This document shows positions 14,675 to 23,500 of a stretch of DNA of 36,254 nucleotides, piece by piece. Position numbers and translations under genes: made by a program. The notes below the pieces were generated by a model, which saw nothing but the letters and a program-made list of their open reading frames with translations, searched no databases and was not told the origin of the DNA. Every line of letters starts with the position of its first letter. Position 1 is the stretch's first letter. Where the stretch lies: the NCBI GenBank assembly GCA_946223075.1, contig CAMILZ010000021.1, positions 1-36,254 on the forward strand, in the 5' to 3' direction. This stretch comes from an uncultured Dermabacteraceae bacterium (GTDB lineage Bacteria > Actinomycetota > Actinomycetes > Actinomycetales > Dermabacteraceae).

Positions 14675-15361
14675 ATGGATGTTTCGGAGGTTCAAGGGGC
14701 CGCGATCGTGCTTGCCGGCGGCCGTGGCTCGCGCATGGGCGGCGTCGATAAACCGACTCTCGAGGTCGAGGAGCGGTCAATGCGCGCGAGCGTGCTGTTG
14801 GCGGCGAGTTCCGCGCTCGGCGAGGGTGCGCCTCTCGTCCTCGTGGGGGAGCAGGGCGCGGACGTGCAAAGCATCGGTGCGGTGTGCGTGCGGGAGGAAC
14901 CGCCCTTTTCCGGCCCTGTCGCGGGGCTCGCGCGTGGACTGGCTGAGTTGGAGCGGCTCGGGAGCACTGATGAGGTGATGCTTGTGCTCGGCGGCGACAT
15001 GCCATGGCTCGAGCCGCGCGTGCTCGGCGCTCTCGTGAATGAGTGCGCGAAGGCACCCGGAAAGGTTGCGGGGGCCGTGGATGCGGGCGGGCGTCGGCAA
15101 TTCTTGTGCGCGGCGTGGCCGCACGCTGCACTTTCACGAGCTCTTGCCCACCTGGGTGGTTCCGACGGTTCCCTCGCCGGCGCGAGTGCCAAGTCCCTCT
15201 ATCGTGCCCTTGGGGAGCTGAGGCCCGAGCCTGTCCAGGCGGAGTGGCTCTCGGTTGGTACGCTTGCAGGCGCGAGCGGCCTCGCGCCGGAGCTTGTGGC
15301 GCGCTCGCTCAGCGATATTGATTCACCCGAGCAGCTCGAGCACGCCCGCTCGCGCCGCTAA
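14675..15361 (+). CDS. MobA-like molybdenum cofactor guanylyltransferase / NTP transferase
   Basis: A nucleotidyltransferase of the MobA family, 228 residues, cytoplasmic. It probably attaches GMP to molybdopterin, or acts on a related cofactor. The nucleotide-binding signature is VLAGGRGSRMGGVDKPTL (~12-29), and the metal-binding GGDMPWLEPRVL lies near residues 108-119. The start is taken at the ATG at 14675, preceded by GGGAGGATGGGG. A GTG 81 bases upstream would add a tail without homology. The protein is slightly longer and more Ala/Gly-rich than E. coli MobA. No other molybdenum gene is in the window, so the exact substrate is uncertain. Confidence 0.8.
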   Translation: MDVSEVQGAAIVLAGGRGSRMGGVDKPTLEVEERSMRASVLLAASSALGEGAPLVLVGEQGADVQSIGAVCVREEPPFSGPVAGLARGLAELERLGSTDEVMLVLGGDMPWLEPRVLGALVNECAKAPGKVAGAVDAGGRRQFLCAAWPHAALSRALAHLGGSDGSLAGASAKSLYRALGELRPEPVQAEWLSVGTLAGASGLAPELVARSLSDIDSPEQLEHARSRR

Positions 15362-15387
15362 ATTTTGGTGTATTCGAAAGGACCGTT

Positions 15388-16074
15388 ATGCGTGCGCTTT
15401 CACGCCCCGCTTCTCGTTTGTTTGCTCTTGTGTGTGCGGCACTCGCCGCGATGATGATGCTGGCGGCGCCCGCACTCGCGCACGACCGTCTCGTGGGTTC
15501 GGAGCCGAAGGACGGCGCCGAGATTCTCCAGGGGGAAGCTCGCGAAATCACGCTCGAATTTTCAGCGGAGCCACTCGAACTCGGCAACGAGGTGCGAGTG
15601 AAGGACTCGGCGGGCACGGTGCTGTTCGAAGGGGAACCAAAAGTTGACGGGCATGAGATCCGCGTTGAGCTTGAGACGCTTCCCAAGCCCGGTGAGATGA
15701 CGCTCGAGTGGCGCGTCGTGAGTTCCGACGGTCACCCGATTTCGGGAACGCTCACCTACACGGTCACGGAAGACCCGAGCAACCCCACCGAGGAGGCCGG
15801 GAGTTCGGCCACGGAAGAAAGCGCAGGGGAGGGGACGGGCGGTGGCTCGGCCTCCGGTGATTCCGGTAAGAGCGGCGATGCGGCCGACAAGGGCGATAAG
15901 GAGGATAACGCGCGCGCGGAGGCCACGCCCACGTCGATTGAGTGGTACGACGAAGTCGTCTTTGATGAGCAGAAGTCGTTCAACTGGGCGCTGTGGCTCC
16001 CGGTGATCGTGGCGGCTCTGCTCGCGATCGGCGCGGCGTTCTGGCTTCTGAGGAAGAAAGACGACGAGGACTAG
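15388..16074 (+). CDS. Membrane-anchored CopC-domain copper-binding protein
   Basis: A secreted, C-terminally anchored CopC protein of 228 residues that binds Cu(II) outside the membrane. The signal peptide ends ALA-31, so His32 becomes the N-terminal residue, a known Cu(II) ligand of CopC. The second conserved ligand is His116 in SSDGHPISG, with Asp114 nearby. The beta-sandwich spans ~32-128. A Ser/Gly/Glu-rich linker (~129-185) leads to a single membrane helix (~199-218) and a KKDDED tail. The ATG follows AAAGGA. The usual CopD or YcnI partners are not adjacent; the next gene belongs to a compositionally different island. Confidence 0.9.
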   Translation: MRALSRPASRLFALVCAALAAMMMLAAPALAHDRLVGSEPKDGAEILQGEAREITLEFSAEPLELGNEVRVKDSAGTVLFEGEPKVDGHEIRVELETLPKPGEMTLEWRVVSSDGHPISGTLTYTVTEDPSNPTEEAGSSATEESAGEGTGGGSASGDSGKSGDAADKGDKEDNARAEATPTSIEWYDEVVFDEQKSFNWALWLPVIVAALLAIGAAFWLLRKKDDED

Positions 16075-16082
16075 CTCCCTGG

Positions 16083-16101
16083 ATTGCATAGAGGTTGTGG
16101 G
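16083..16101 (+). repeat. Left copy of inverted repeat flanking the low-GC island
   Basis: ATTGCATAGAGGTTGTGGG matches the reverse complement of 20017-20035 at 17 of 19 positions. It lies 9 bases after the CopC stop codon, where the composition begins to change. Confidence 0.6.
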
Positions 16102-16262
16102 GGTAATGGTGCGGTAAATCCGTGAGGCATTGAACTTCCCAACAGGCTTCGGACTCGGACCCGCTCGGTAAGTGGAGTTAGCCGTGATGAACTTAGTCGG
16201 GGCCTGTTCGGACATTGCCCGGAGCTGCCAGGTGTAGCTCTAGCTGGGGGGGGCGGGTAGTC

Positions 16263-16760
16263 GTGTCGGCCACCGACGTTTATGGCGAGTTCACGCCTGG
16301 AGATTATGAGTCCTTTCGCGGAACCATTATAAAAGTTCCAGTGCGTTATTCTGACGCTCGATTCATGTTCCCGTCTGTAGCTTGGGTTAGCTCGGAGCGG
16401 TCGGTAGTGCGGGGTGCAGTTCTTGGTTTCAATAAGCATTTTTGTGCACAGGAAGCTTGGTCCGGTGTGTCTTTTAAGAGCGAGACAGGCACGAGCGTTG
16501 GTCTAGATCGATATTCATTCGAGGTGGCGGAGGTTGAGGAGTTGCCCGACGAGCAGAAGCAATCCCTGTTGCTTAGTCCTGAGTTAGTTGTTCCGACATT
16601 GGGCCTAGAGTCTGCTGGGCCGTCACGTTTGACGGTTGAGGACTACCGACACACCGATCCTTCACGGATCGCTCGAGATATCAATCGATGGTCAGGCATG
16701 GTGCTTGGACACGAGATCGTGGCGCAAGCTATCTGGGAAGATTCTGACGAAGTTACATAG
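16263..16760 (+). CDS. Uncharacterised protein, possibly acetoacetate-decarboxylase-like
   Basis: A soluble protein of 165 residues from the GTG at 16263, which has a G-run upstream as a weak ribosome binding site; an ATG at 16215 is possible. KVPVRYSDARFMFPSVAW followed by SVVRGAVLGFNK loosely resembles the acetoacetate decarboxylase (ADC) superfamily. There a Y-P-x-V stretch is followed by a Gly-rich GYPKK motif containing the Schiff-base lysine. Here only one lysine remains, and the protein is shorter than typical ADC enzymes, so it may lack the N-terminal part. Codon use is more A/T-tolerant than the flanks. It precedes galE by 42 bases on the same strand. The assignment is tentative. Confidence 0.5.
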   Translation: MSATDVYGEFTPGDYESFRGTIIKVPVRYSDARFMFPSVAWVSSERSVVRGAVLGFNKHFCAQEAWSGVSFKSETGTSVGLDRYSFEVAEVEELPDEQKQSLLLSPELVVPTLGLESAGPSRLTVEDYRHTDPSRIARDINRWSGMVLGHEIVAQAIWEDSDEVT

Positions 16761-16802
16761 ACTGGATCTGAACCACTATCGTGATTATTAGAGGAGTTGC
16801 TC

Positions 16803-17816
16803 ATGAATCACCCGGTCAAAGTGCTCATTTCAGGGGGAGCTGGCTACATTGGAAGCACGGTTGCATCTAGGCTTCGAGACGAAGGTTTCGAGGTAGTCGT
16901 TCTGGACAACCTCATCACCGGTCGACGTGAGTTCGTTGAAGGCTTGACGTTCTATGAGGGGGATATCGCCGATCGTGCCCTACTAGACCGGATCTATGAG
17001 GAGCATCCTGATATCGCAGTCGTGCTTCATTTTGCAGCACTGATAGTGGTTCCCGATTCGGTTGCGGACCCGCTGGGATACTACGAAGCGAACATCAGCA
17101 AGTCCCTGGCGTTCGTGCGCGGATTGATTGCGAACGGCTGTTCGCAGCTTGTGTTTAGTAGTTCGGCCTCAATCTACGCTGTGAGTGAGGACTTTTCGGT
17201 AGACGAGAGCTCAGAACTGGCCCCTACGAGTCCATACGCTAGAAGCAAGGCGATGTTTGAGGTAATGCTTGAAGACATCGCTGCGGCGAGCGACCTCAAC
17301 GTACTGTCGTTGCGTTACTTCAATCCCATTGGCTCTGACCCTAAGTTTAGAACCGGGCTTCAAATAGCTTCGCCCTCGCACGCCCTCGGTAAGTTGATTG
17401 AAGCATACCGGGGCGATACTGAATTCCAAATCACGGGCACTGATTATCCCACTCGGGACGGTTCGGGAATTAGGGATTATGTCAATGTTTGGGATCTCGC
17501 AGAGGCGCACGTTGCTGCAGTACGGGAGTGTGCAAAAATCGCAGCCAACTCCGCCTATCAAGTTATCAACTTGGGCACAGGTGAAGGAACGACTGTTCGT
17601 GAGCTAGTCGCCGCGTTCGAGAGCGTGGTTGGGAGGAGTGTGCGTGCCGTTGAAGCTCCGCGTCGTCCCGGCGACAGCGCTGGAGCGTTTACTCGTTCCA
17701 GGAAGGCGGCGGAGCTCTTGAACTGGACTGCATCGACATCTCTTGAGGACGGTATTGCGAGTACCCTGGAGTGGTTCGAGCGTCGGAAGCTTATACTCCC
17801 CGATTTGGCAGACTGA
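16803..17816 (+). CDS. galE: NAD-dependent epimerase, UDP-glucose 4-epimerase type
   Basis: An extended short-chain dehydrogenase that interconverts UDP-glucose and UDP-galactose or a related UDP-sugar pair. It has 337 residues from the ATG at 16803, placed 6 bases after GAGGAG; the TTG two codons upstream is less likely. The NAD motif GGAGYIG is at 11-17, the catalytic Ser at about 121-123, and the Tyr145-x3-Lys149 pair in SPYARSKAMFE. GSDYxTxDGSxxRDYV-type residues, typical of GalE, are present (~220-235). It lies between the unknown protein and an exporter in a compositionally distinct island. It may serve cell-surface glycan or metabolite glycosylation rather than the Leloir pathway. Confidence 0.88.
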   Translation: MNHPVKVLISGGAGYIGSTVASRLRDEGFEVVVLDNLITGRREFVEGLTFYEGDIADRALLDRIYEEHPDIAVVLHFAALIVVPDSVADPLGYYEANISKSLAFVRGLIANGCSQLVFSSSASIYAVSEDFSVDESSELAPTSPYARSKAMFEVMLEDIAAASDLNVLSLRYFNPIGSDPKFRTGLQIASPSHALGKLIEAYRGDTEFQITGTDYPTRDGSGIRDYVNVWDLAEAHVAAVRECAKIAANSAYQVINLGTGEGTTVRELVAAFESVVGRSVRAVEAPRRPGDSAGAFTRSRKAAELLNWTASTSLEDGIASTLEWFERRKLILPDLAD

Positions 17817-17831
17817 GTAGCTCATTCTGAC

Positions 17832-19043
17832 GTGAAGCCTAAGCGAGGGCACGAGAGATCAGAGTGGAAAGAGCTCGCAGCGAATGGATCGTTCCAGAGG
17901 TATTGGTTCGGCGCGACGATGGGGGCGCTCGGATTCGCGATGCTCGGGCTACCTCTGGAATTGTATGCCTTAGATTCTACGGGTAGCGCGCAGAGCGCTG
18001 CGGCTATTGTCTCATGCATTGCGGTTTCACAGCTTGTCTGTGCTCCTCTAGCCGGGTGGCTTGCGGATCTATTTCCGCGCAAGCAAGTCTTACTTGCTAG
18101 TGAGATTGGCAGGGCATGCGTTTGTTTTGTGGTTGTCGTTATTGTTGCAGGCTCTGGTCCACTGTGGTCACTCTATTTGTGCTGCGTTGTATTTGGCATT
18201 GTGCAATCTGCCGGGGCCCCGGCAAGAGCCGTAATGCTTCGCGACCTTGTAAGCGAGCGAACTCTTTTTAACGCGCTGCGCCAAGACGAGGTCCGCTTGA
18301 ACATCGCCAGGATTGGCGCCCCGCCGCTCGGTGGCGCGCTTTACGCTCTCGGTGAGGGTTGGGTGTTTGTAGCTTGCCTGGTCGGCTTCATAACGTCTGC
18401 TTTGGCAATTTCGTCGATTCGTGTCGCTGAGCCTAGGCGCCTGCCTGGGTGTGAAGCGGCAGGGGATAGCGAGTCAATTTGGGGTATGGTGCGTAACGCT
18501 TCCGGTGTTCTGTTAGGGGTTGCCTGCATTGCGGCATCGTCCGCTTCTGCTGGGACACTGGTTGTGGTGACGCTTAGAGCTGCCGGCGGAGGTAGCGCTC
18601 AAGTTGGCTCTGTGTTGGCATGTGAGGCGGTGGGTGGGATTGTGGGGGCACTGGTTCTCCGAAAAGCTATCGTTTCTCGGCTTGGTGTGTGCGTTGGTGT
18701 GTCGCTAACTGCGGTGCTCGTTTGTTGTGTGCTGTTCGGTGTTGTACAGAGCTGGTGGGCGGCGGCCGTCCTTCTCATAGTGTCGGGGCTTGCGAGCGCA
18801 ATCACTGGTATAGCGCTCGATTCCGCTTTGTTCAGTAAGGTTGGGGGTGCCGTGCGTGGCCGGGCGATTTCTTCGACGTTTGTGCTTATCGGATTAGGCG
18901 GTGTGTCCGGTAGGTTGGCAATGGGCACGAGTCTAGATCATTTTGCGACGCCAGTCGCTGTTGCTCTAGTCGCTGGCGGGATCGGGACTATTGGTGTGTT
19001 GTCGCTGCTTTTGGGTGTGTTGGTCCGTTCTGAAGTGGCATGA
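17832..19043 (+). CDS. MFS transporter, EntS-like exporter type
   Basis: A 403-residue major facilitator protein with about 10-12 membrane helices. The conserved cytoplasmic loop between helices 2 and 3 is GWLADLFPRKQVLLASE (~74-90). AGAPARAVMLRDLVSERTLFNA (from ~126) is typical of the MFS branch with EntS/MFS_3 exporters. The GTG start lies 15 bases after the galE stop, with no strong ribosome binding site, so translation probably depends on galE coupling. It is probably an efflux pump for a small molecule. The sequence is visibly less G/C-rich than chromosomal neighbours, consistent with acquisition. The IS remnant begins 88 bases downstream. Confidence 0.85.
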   Translation: MKPKRGHERSEWKELAANGSFQRYWFGATMGALGFAMLGLPLELYALDSTGSAQSAAAIVSCIAVSQLVCAPLAGWLADLFPRKQVLLASEIGRACVCFVVVVIVAGSGPLWSLYLCCVVFGIVQSAGAPARAVMLRDLVSERTLFNALRQDEVRLNIARIGAPPLGGALYALGEGWVFVACLVGFITSALAISSIRVAEPRRLPGCEAAGDSESIWGMVRNASGVLLGVACIAASSASAGTLVVVTLRAAGGGSAQVGSVLACEAVGGIVGALVLRKAIVSRLGVCVGVSLTAVLVCCVLFGVVQSWWAAAVLLIVSGLASAITGIALDSALFSKVGGAVRGRAISSTFVLIGLGGVSGRLAMGTSLDHFATPVAVALVAGGIGTIGVLSLLLGVLVRSEVA

Positions 19044-19130
19044 TTGTCTGTTCATGAGGTTTGAGGGCTGTTTAGGACGAGAGGACTGAGTGAGCGCAAC
19101 CTGGACCGGACGAGAGATGACTATTAACGC

Positions 19131-20017
19131 GGCTCTTCGCGGTTTGTGGTGAATGACCCTGCTGGGGCGGGTATTCACGCTACGGCTCTTGCGGTGTTGG
19201 TCAGCAGGATACGCATCCGGTAGTTCTCTGGGTTGCGGAGTTCGCGGCCTCGACCCGGGCGGTGGTCGCTTCGGTGACGATCAGGACCTCGATCGCGTCC
19301 CACCAGGCTACGACGGTGTCGTAGAGCCTCGTCGCCTCGGGCATGTTCGCGATCTGGCAGTAGCAGCCCATCCGCATCCGTTCGCCCCAGGCCTGGGCCA
19401 GGGCTGTCGGTGGTCAGCAGGCGTCGGAGCTGATCCTTGATGCCCCGGCGGCGGAGAGCTCGTCGGTGGGGTCATCGGTGCGGAACATGCCTTCGAGCCG
19501 TTCCCAGGCCGTGGGGGTGAGGGTGTCGCCGCGGCACAGCAGCATCCGGTGCGCCCAGGCCGGGGCGTCCTTGTAGCCCCGACGACCGTGATGAGTGCCG
19601 GCCAGGCGTTGCCTGCCGGTGGTGACCATGTCGCTGCCCAGTTTCACGAGGTGAAACTTGTCGACAGAGACCGCAGCACGGGGCAGATAGTCGCGTAGTG
19701 CTTTGCGGAACGCGGCCGAGGGACCGATCGCGGCGATCTCGATCCGCTCCCGCCACGCCTCCGAACGCTGGGCGAGCCAATCATCGACGGCCCCCGAACC
19801 GCGTCCGTCAACGATGCCCAGGACTTCACCGGTGTCCAGGTCGACCAGGGTCGTCATCCAAGGTTCAAGTCGTCTCCAGGGATCCTGATCAGTGCGGAAC
19901 CAGCGCACCGACCTGTAGCGGTGCTCGTCGATGCCCAGCCGCCTCACGCGCGTAGGGTCATGAGCCGTTCTACGTCAGCGACGCGACGCTCCCCTTCACC
20001 ACGAACCTTGAAGAGAC
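19131..20017. mobile_element. Decayed ISL3-family insertion sequence
   Basis: Terminal inverted repeats are visible. The + strand at 19131 reads GGCTCTTCGCGGTTTGTGG, and the reverse complement ending at 20017 matches it at 19 of 23 positions. GGCTCTTC ends and this transposase type are characteristic of ISL3. At 887 bp it is clearly shorter than complete members. The region between 19947 and the right repeat lacks the transposase N-terminal domain. No clean 8-bp target duplication is found (attaacgc left, ccataacc right). Confidence 0.8.
19175..19947 (-). pseudogene. ISL3-family DDE transposase, truncated and frameshifted
   Basis: The minus strand encodes the DDE catalytic domain, beginning VRRLGIDEHRYRSVRWF. 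It continues through TTLVDLDTGEVLGIVDGRG and VSVDKFHLVKLG to FRTDDPTDELSAA. Near 19446 one base is missing (GCCGCCGGGGCATC where a TGG codon is expected), and near 19402 an extra C restores the frame. The catalytic-Glu segment ARVEAAN is followed at about 19240 by a deletion that fuses out of frame to the C-terminal RNPENYRMRILLTN. The N-terminal zinc and helix-turn-helix domains are gone. It cannot encode an active transposase. Confidence 0.88.
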
Positions 20018-20035
20018 CCATAACCTCTATGGAAT
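20017..20035 (-). repeat. Right copy of inverted repeat flanking the low-GC island
   Basis: Reverse complement ATTCCATAGAGGTTATGGG, 17 of 19 identical to 16083-16101. It abuts the outer end of the ISL3 terminal repeat. Confidence 0.6.
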
Positions 20036-20039
20036 GCGA

Positions 20040-20075
20040 GAAGAGGCGCTCCCCGAAACCGGGGAGCGCCTCTTC
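20040..20075 (-). terminator. Terminator of the MT0933-like gene
   Basis: Perfect 15-bp stem, GAAGAGGCGCTCCCC (20040-20054) with GGGGAGCGCCTCTTC (20061-20075), and a 6-base loop. It lies 40 bases past the stop codon of the minus-strand gene at 20115. The T-content after the stem is modest. Confidence 0.8.
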
Positions 20076-20114
20076 GCTGCTAACGCCGAAACGCTAGCGA
20101 CGTGTCAATGTCGA

Positions 20115-20330
20115 TCAGCCGTGGAACTTGTCGAAAGCGTCCTTGCCCTTTTCGGCACCGCCATCGATCTTGTCGCCAAGCTGGTCGGGGGCGACGTCCT
20201 TGGCCTTGTCGGTGGCCTTGTCGATCGCGCCGTCAACCTGCGAGTCGTGCTCCTTGGCGAAATCCTTGACCTTGTCTTCGTTCTGTTCGAACGCGCCCTT
20301 GGCCTTGTTCAGTGCATCATCGAATCCCAT
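20115..20330 (-). CDS. MT0933-like (Rv0909-type) antitoxin-family small protein
   Basis: A 71-residue, highly charged, alanine- and lysine-rich helical protein: MGFDDALNKAKGAFEQNEDK, ending GGAEKGKDAFDKFHG. This matches the MT0933/Rv0909 family annotated as antitoxin, which has CsbD-like repeats of alternating Lys, Asp and Ala. In Mycobacterium tuberculosis Rv0909 is paired with Rv0910. No toxin-like gene is adjacent here, so a stress-protein role is as likely. The ATG follows AGGAAAGGACTTGAC, so the AGGA spacing is good. It is divergent from the giant helicase-like gene and ends in a strong terminator. Confidence 0.8.
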   Translation of the reverse strand: MGFDDALNKAKGAFEQNEDKVKDFAKEHDSQVDGAIDKATDKAKDVAPDQLGDKIDGGAEKGKDAFDKFHG

Positions 20331-20512
20331 GTCAAGTCCTTTCCTAGAGTCTCAACTGCGTGAGCCTCCCTTGTGGAAGCTACAACGGAAACGCTAAGGA
20401 AGAAACCTGGAGGGTTCGTGAACGTCTCCGGAAAGAGGCGCGCAAGGGTAAAAATGCGGTAAGGAGCGGCGCGCCACATGCCCGCCTCTGCGGATGGGGG
20501 TCCTGCCTCGGA

Positions 20513-20518
20513 TACCGT
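20513..20518 (+). promoter_or_regulatory. -10 element TACCGT, predicted leaderless start
   Basis: TACCGT ends 6 bases before the GTG at 20525. This supports that GTG rather than the further upstream GTG at 20360 as the start of the giant gene. Confidence 0.55.
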
Positions 20519-20524
20519 AGGAAG

Positions 20525-23500
20525 GTGAGTTGGTTTGGACGTTCAAAACGCGCGAAATCTCAGGGCAGCAAAAAGGCCGAGGTTGACGCGCTGACGGCAC
20601 GCGCGCGCGAAGATCACGCGTGGGTGGGTCAATCCCCGCGCTCCGAGGGTGATGATGCGGCGAAGAGCACGCAGAAAGTTCCTGCCGAAGGCGGCTCAAG
20701 CGCTGTTGAGGAGCCCACACTCGAGATCCGCGAGCTGCAAGGTGCAAGCGAGATGCCGCACGGGTACACCGAAAGCAGTGTGGACGACACGGGAGCACAC
20801 GTGTTCACGCCCGCGGATTTTGAGAGCGACCCCGATGAAACAGATCTCCAGGGCGCCCTCTCGCGCGTGCTCGTGACCGAGGCGAGCCGCGAGGAACGCA
20901 TCGAAGAGTCGCTCGCGACCTGGCGCACCGCACTCGCCTCGCTCGCCGGCGACCACGACTTCCTCACGGATATGCGCTCCGGCGTTTTCCTCGACCTCAC
21001 AAAATCGCACCCCCAGGGTCTCGCACACCTCTTTGCGAGCCGCGGCTCCACCCGACTCTCGTCGCTCGTGCGCGAAGAAGCCTCCCGTGAACGCGCGCGC
21101 GAAGCTGCTTTTGAGATTCGCGAGAGTGCCCTCGCTCATGCCGAGAACCGAGGCCTCACGACCTGCCACCTCGCGATCGGCGAGGCCACGTGGACCGATC
21201 TCTCGGGCGAGCAGGTACACGCCCCACTTCTGCTGCGCCCCCTCAATCTCCACGTGCGCGGTGGTGCGCGCGAAGACATCGACATCGACCTCGACGCCGC
21301 GGTTGACCTCAATCCCGTGGTCCTCAGGGCTCTTCGCGACGAAGGCGTACTGATCGATGCGCGCGCCCTGCTCGAACTCACGGACTCCCACCACGGCTTC
21401 GATCCGCAGCCCGTGCTCGATGCGTTCCGTTCGCTCGGGGAGCCACTTCCCGGTTTCCGCGTATCCCACGCGCTTGTCGTGGGAAATCTCGTGGATGCTT
21501 CGGGCCCGATGCTCGAAGACTTCGACGTTCCCGCGGCCGATCTCGCAGATCTCCCCATCATCGGCGCGCTCGCGGGAGATGAGGAATCGCGCGAGGAACT
21601 TGCAGCGCAGGTGGGCACGTCTCACGAGGTGCCCGAATCGGTCGCAAGTGCCGACCCCGATGCGCGCCTCATCGCCGAAAATCTTCAGGATCACCCCGCG
21701 CTCGTCGTTCACGGTGCGCCGGGGCGTCCCCTCGCACGCACGGTCGTGGCTTTTGCAGCTGAGCAAGTTGCGGCTGGCAAGCGCGTGCTTCTCGTCTCGC
21801 AAAGTTCGAGCCGCCTCGACGAACTCCAGGGAGCGGTGCAGGATGCGGGTCTCGAAGACATCCTCTTGAGCCTCGTTCCCGATCCGCACCTCCAGCGCGA
21901 GGCGAGCCGCTCGATGCTCCTTTCCCTCGCGAAGGCCAGCTCGTTCGTGCCGCCCGTGAGCCTCGCGGAACCCGAGGGGCTCGCCGAAGCGCGCGAGGTC
22001 CTCACCGGACACGTGGAAGCCATGCACCGCGTGCAGGAGCCGTGGGGCGTGAGCGCCCACGAGGCGATTAACGAACTCGCCGATCTTGCGCGCCGTCGGC
22101 CCGCCCCGCGCACGGGCGTGCGCCTCACGCCGAACGTTGCCCACGCCATTCTCAAGGACCGCGCGCGCTATGAGCAGCTCATGCGCGAGGCAGTCGACTC
22201 GGGCGCCCTCACGATGGTTCCCGAGGACACCCCGTGGTACGGCGCATCGATTACGAGCGAGCACCAGGCGAAGCGCGCGCTCGACCTCGTCACCGAGCTC
22301 GATGAGGCGTCGCTCCCACAGCTCATGGAGCACGCCGAGGCGCTTGGCGCGCCGTGCAACCTAGAAAAGGCGCGCAGTTTCGCGGAGCTTCGCCACACGG
22401 TGCGCGTGCTGGACGCCATGCGTTCACTCTTCCGCCACGTACGCCCCGAACTGTTCAACGAGAAGATCGACATGCTTCTCGCAGCGGTCTCCGATAAGAC
22501 CTACCGCGAAGACCACGGCACAGTCATGAGCTTTGGTGAGCGTCGCCGCTGGAAGAAGCTTGCAAAGTCGATGTTGCAACCGTCGGAAAGCACGGAGAAC
22601 CTCCGCGCCCATCTCCTTGCCGCGCAGGACATCCACCGCCAATGGGAAGTAATCGCGACCGATGCGGGCCTCACACCCGTCGTGCCGAAGTCCCTTGGCG
22701 AGGTCGAAGCCCTCGTAGGCAGTACGCAGAAGAGCCTCGATGAACTGCAGGTACTTCTCGCGGGCACCGAGAAGGGCACAGACTTCGACAACACCGAGCT
22801 CGGCGCGCTCCACGAGCGCATGAAGGATCTGCACGCGCGCAGCGCCGTGCTCGATGTGCTGCCGCGCCGCACAAAGGTCATGCGCGAGCTTGAGTTCGAG
22901 GGCTTCGATGCACTTCTTCGCGATATTCGCGGACCGGAGATCACCGCGGATCTCGCCGTTGCCGAACTGAACCTCGCGTGGTGGGTGAGCGTGCTCGAGT
23001 TCATCGCGCGTGCCGAACCGACCCTCTCCCAGTACGACGGCACGAAGCTCTCCCAGGTAGCCGAGCGTTACCGCCGCCTCGATGAGCAGCACCTCAAGGC
23101 CGGTCGTTTCCGCGTGCGCAAGCGCGTGGACGAGCTGCTCGTGGAAACGATGAAGCGCTTCCCGGAGACTTCGCGCAGCGCGATCATCGAACTCAACACG
23201 CCCGGCACGATGAGTGTGCGCGACACCGCCGCGAAGTACCAGGACATCATGTTCCGCGCGCGGCCCCTGTGGCTCGCGTCGCCGTTCATGGTGCCGCAAA
23301 TGATTCCTGCCGGTCGCCACTTTGACCTCGTGATTCTCGCGGATGCGGCGCGCTTGCCCACCGCCGCGTCGATCCCCGCGCTTTCGCGTGCGCGTCAAGC
23401 CGTGATCGTCGGCGACCCGTTCGACTTCGTCGACGGTGACGATGTGCGCGCCCACCACACGAGCATGGCCCGTTTGCTCGATGAAGCGAGCGAGGTCGCC

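Noticed and set aside
19944..20021. 25-codon minus-strand frame starting MGLFKVRGEGERRVADVERL
   Set aside because: It begins in the flanking repeat and reads through the IS terminal repeat and truncated transposase edge. It is too short and shows no independent evidence of being a gene.
19123..20025. 8-bp target-site duplication around the ISL3 remnant
   Set aside because: The flanks attaacgc and ccataacc share only a core similarity, so no duplication is claimed.
20360..20524. N-terminal extension of the giant helicase homologue from a GTG at 20360
   Set aside because: The extra 55 residues look untranslated in composition, and a -10 hexamer sits 6 bases before the GTG at 20525.
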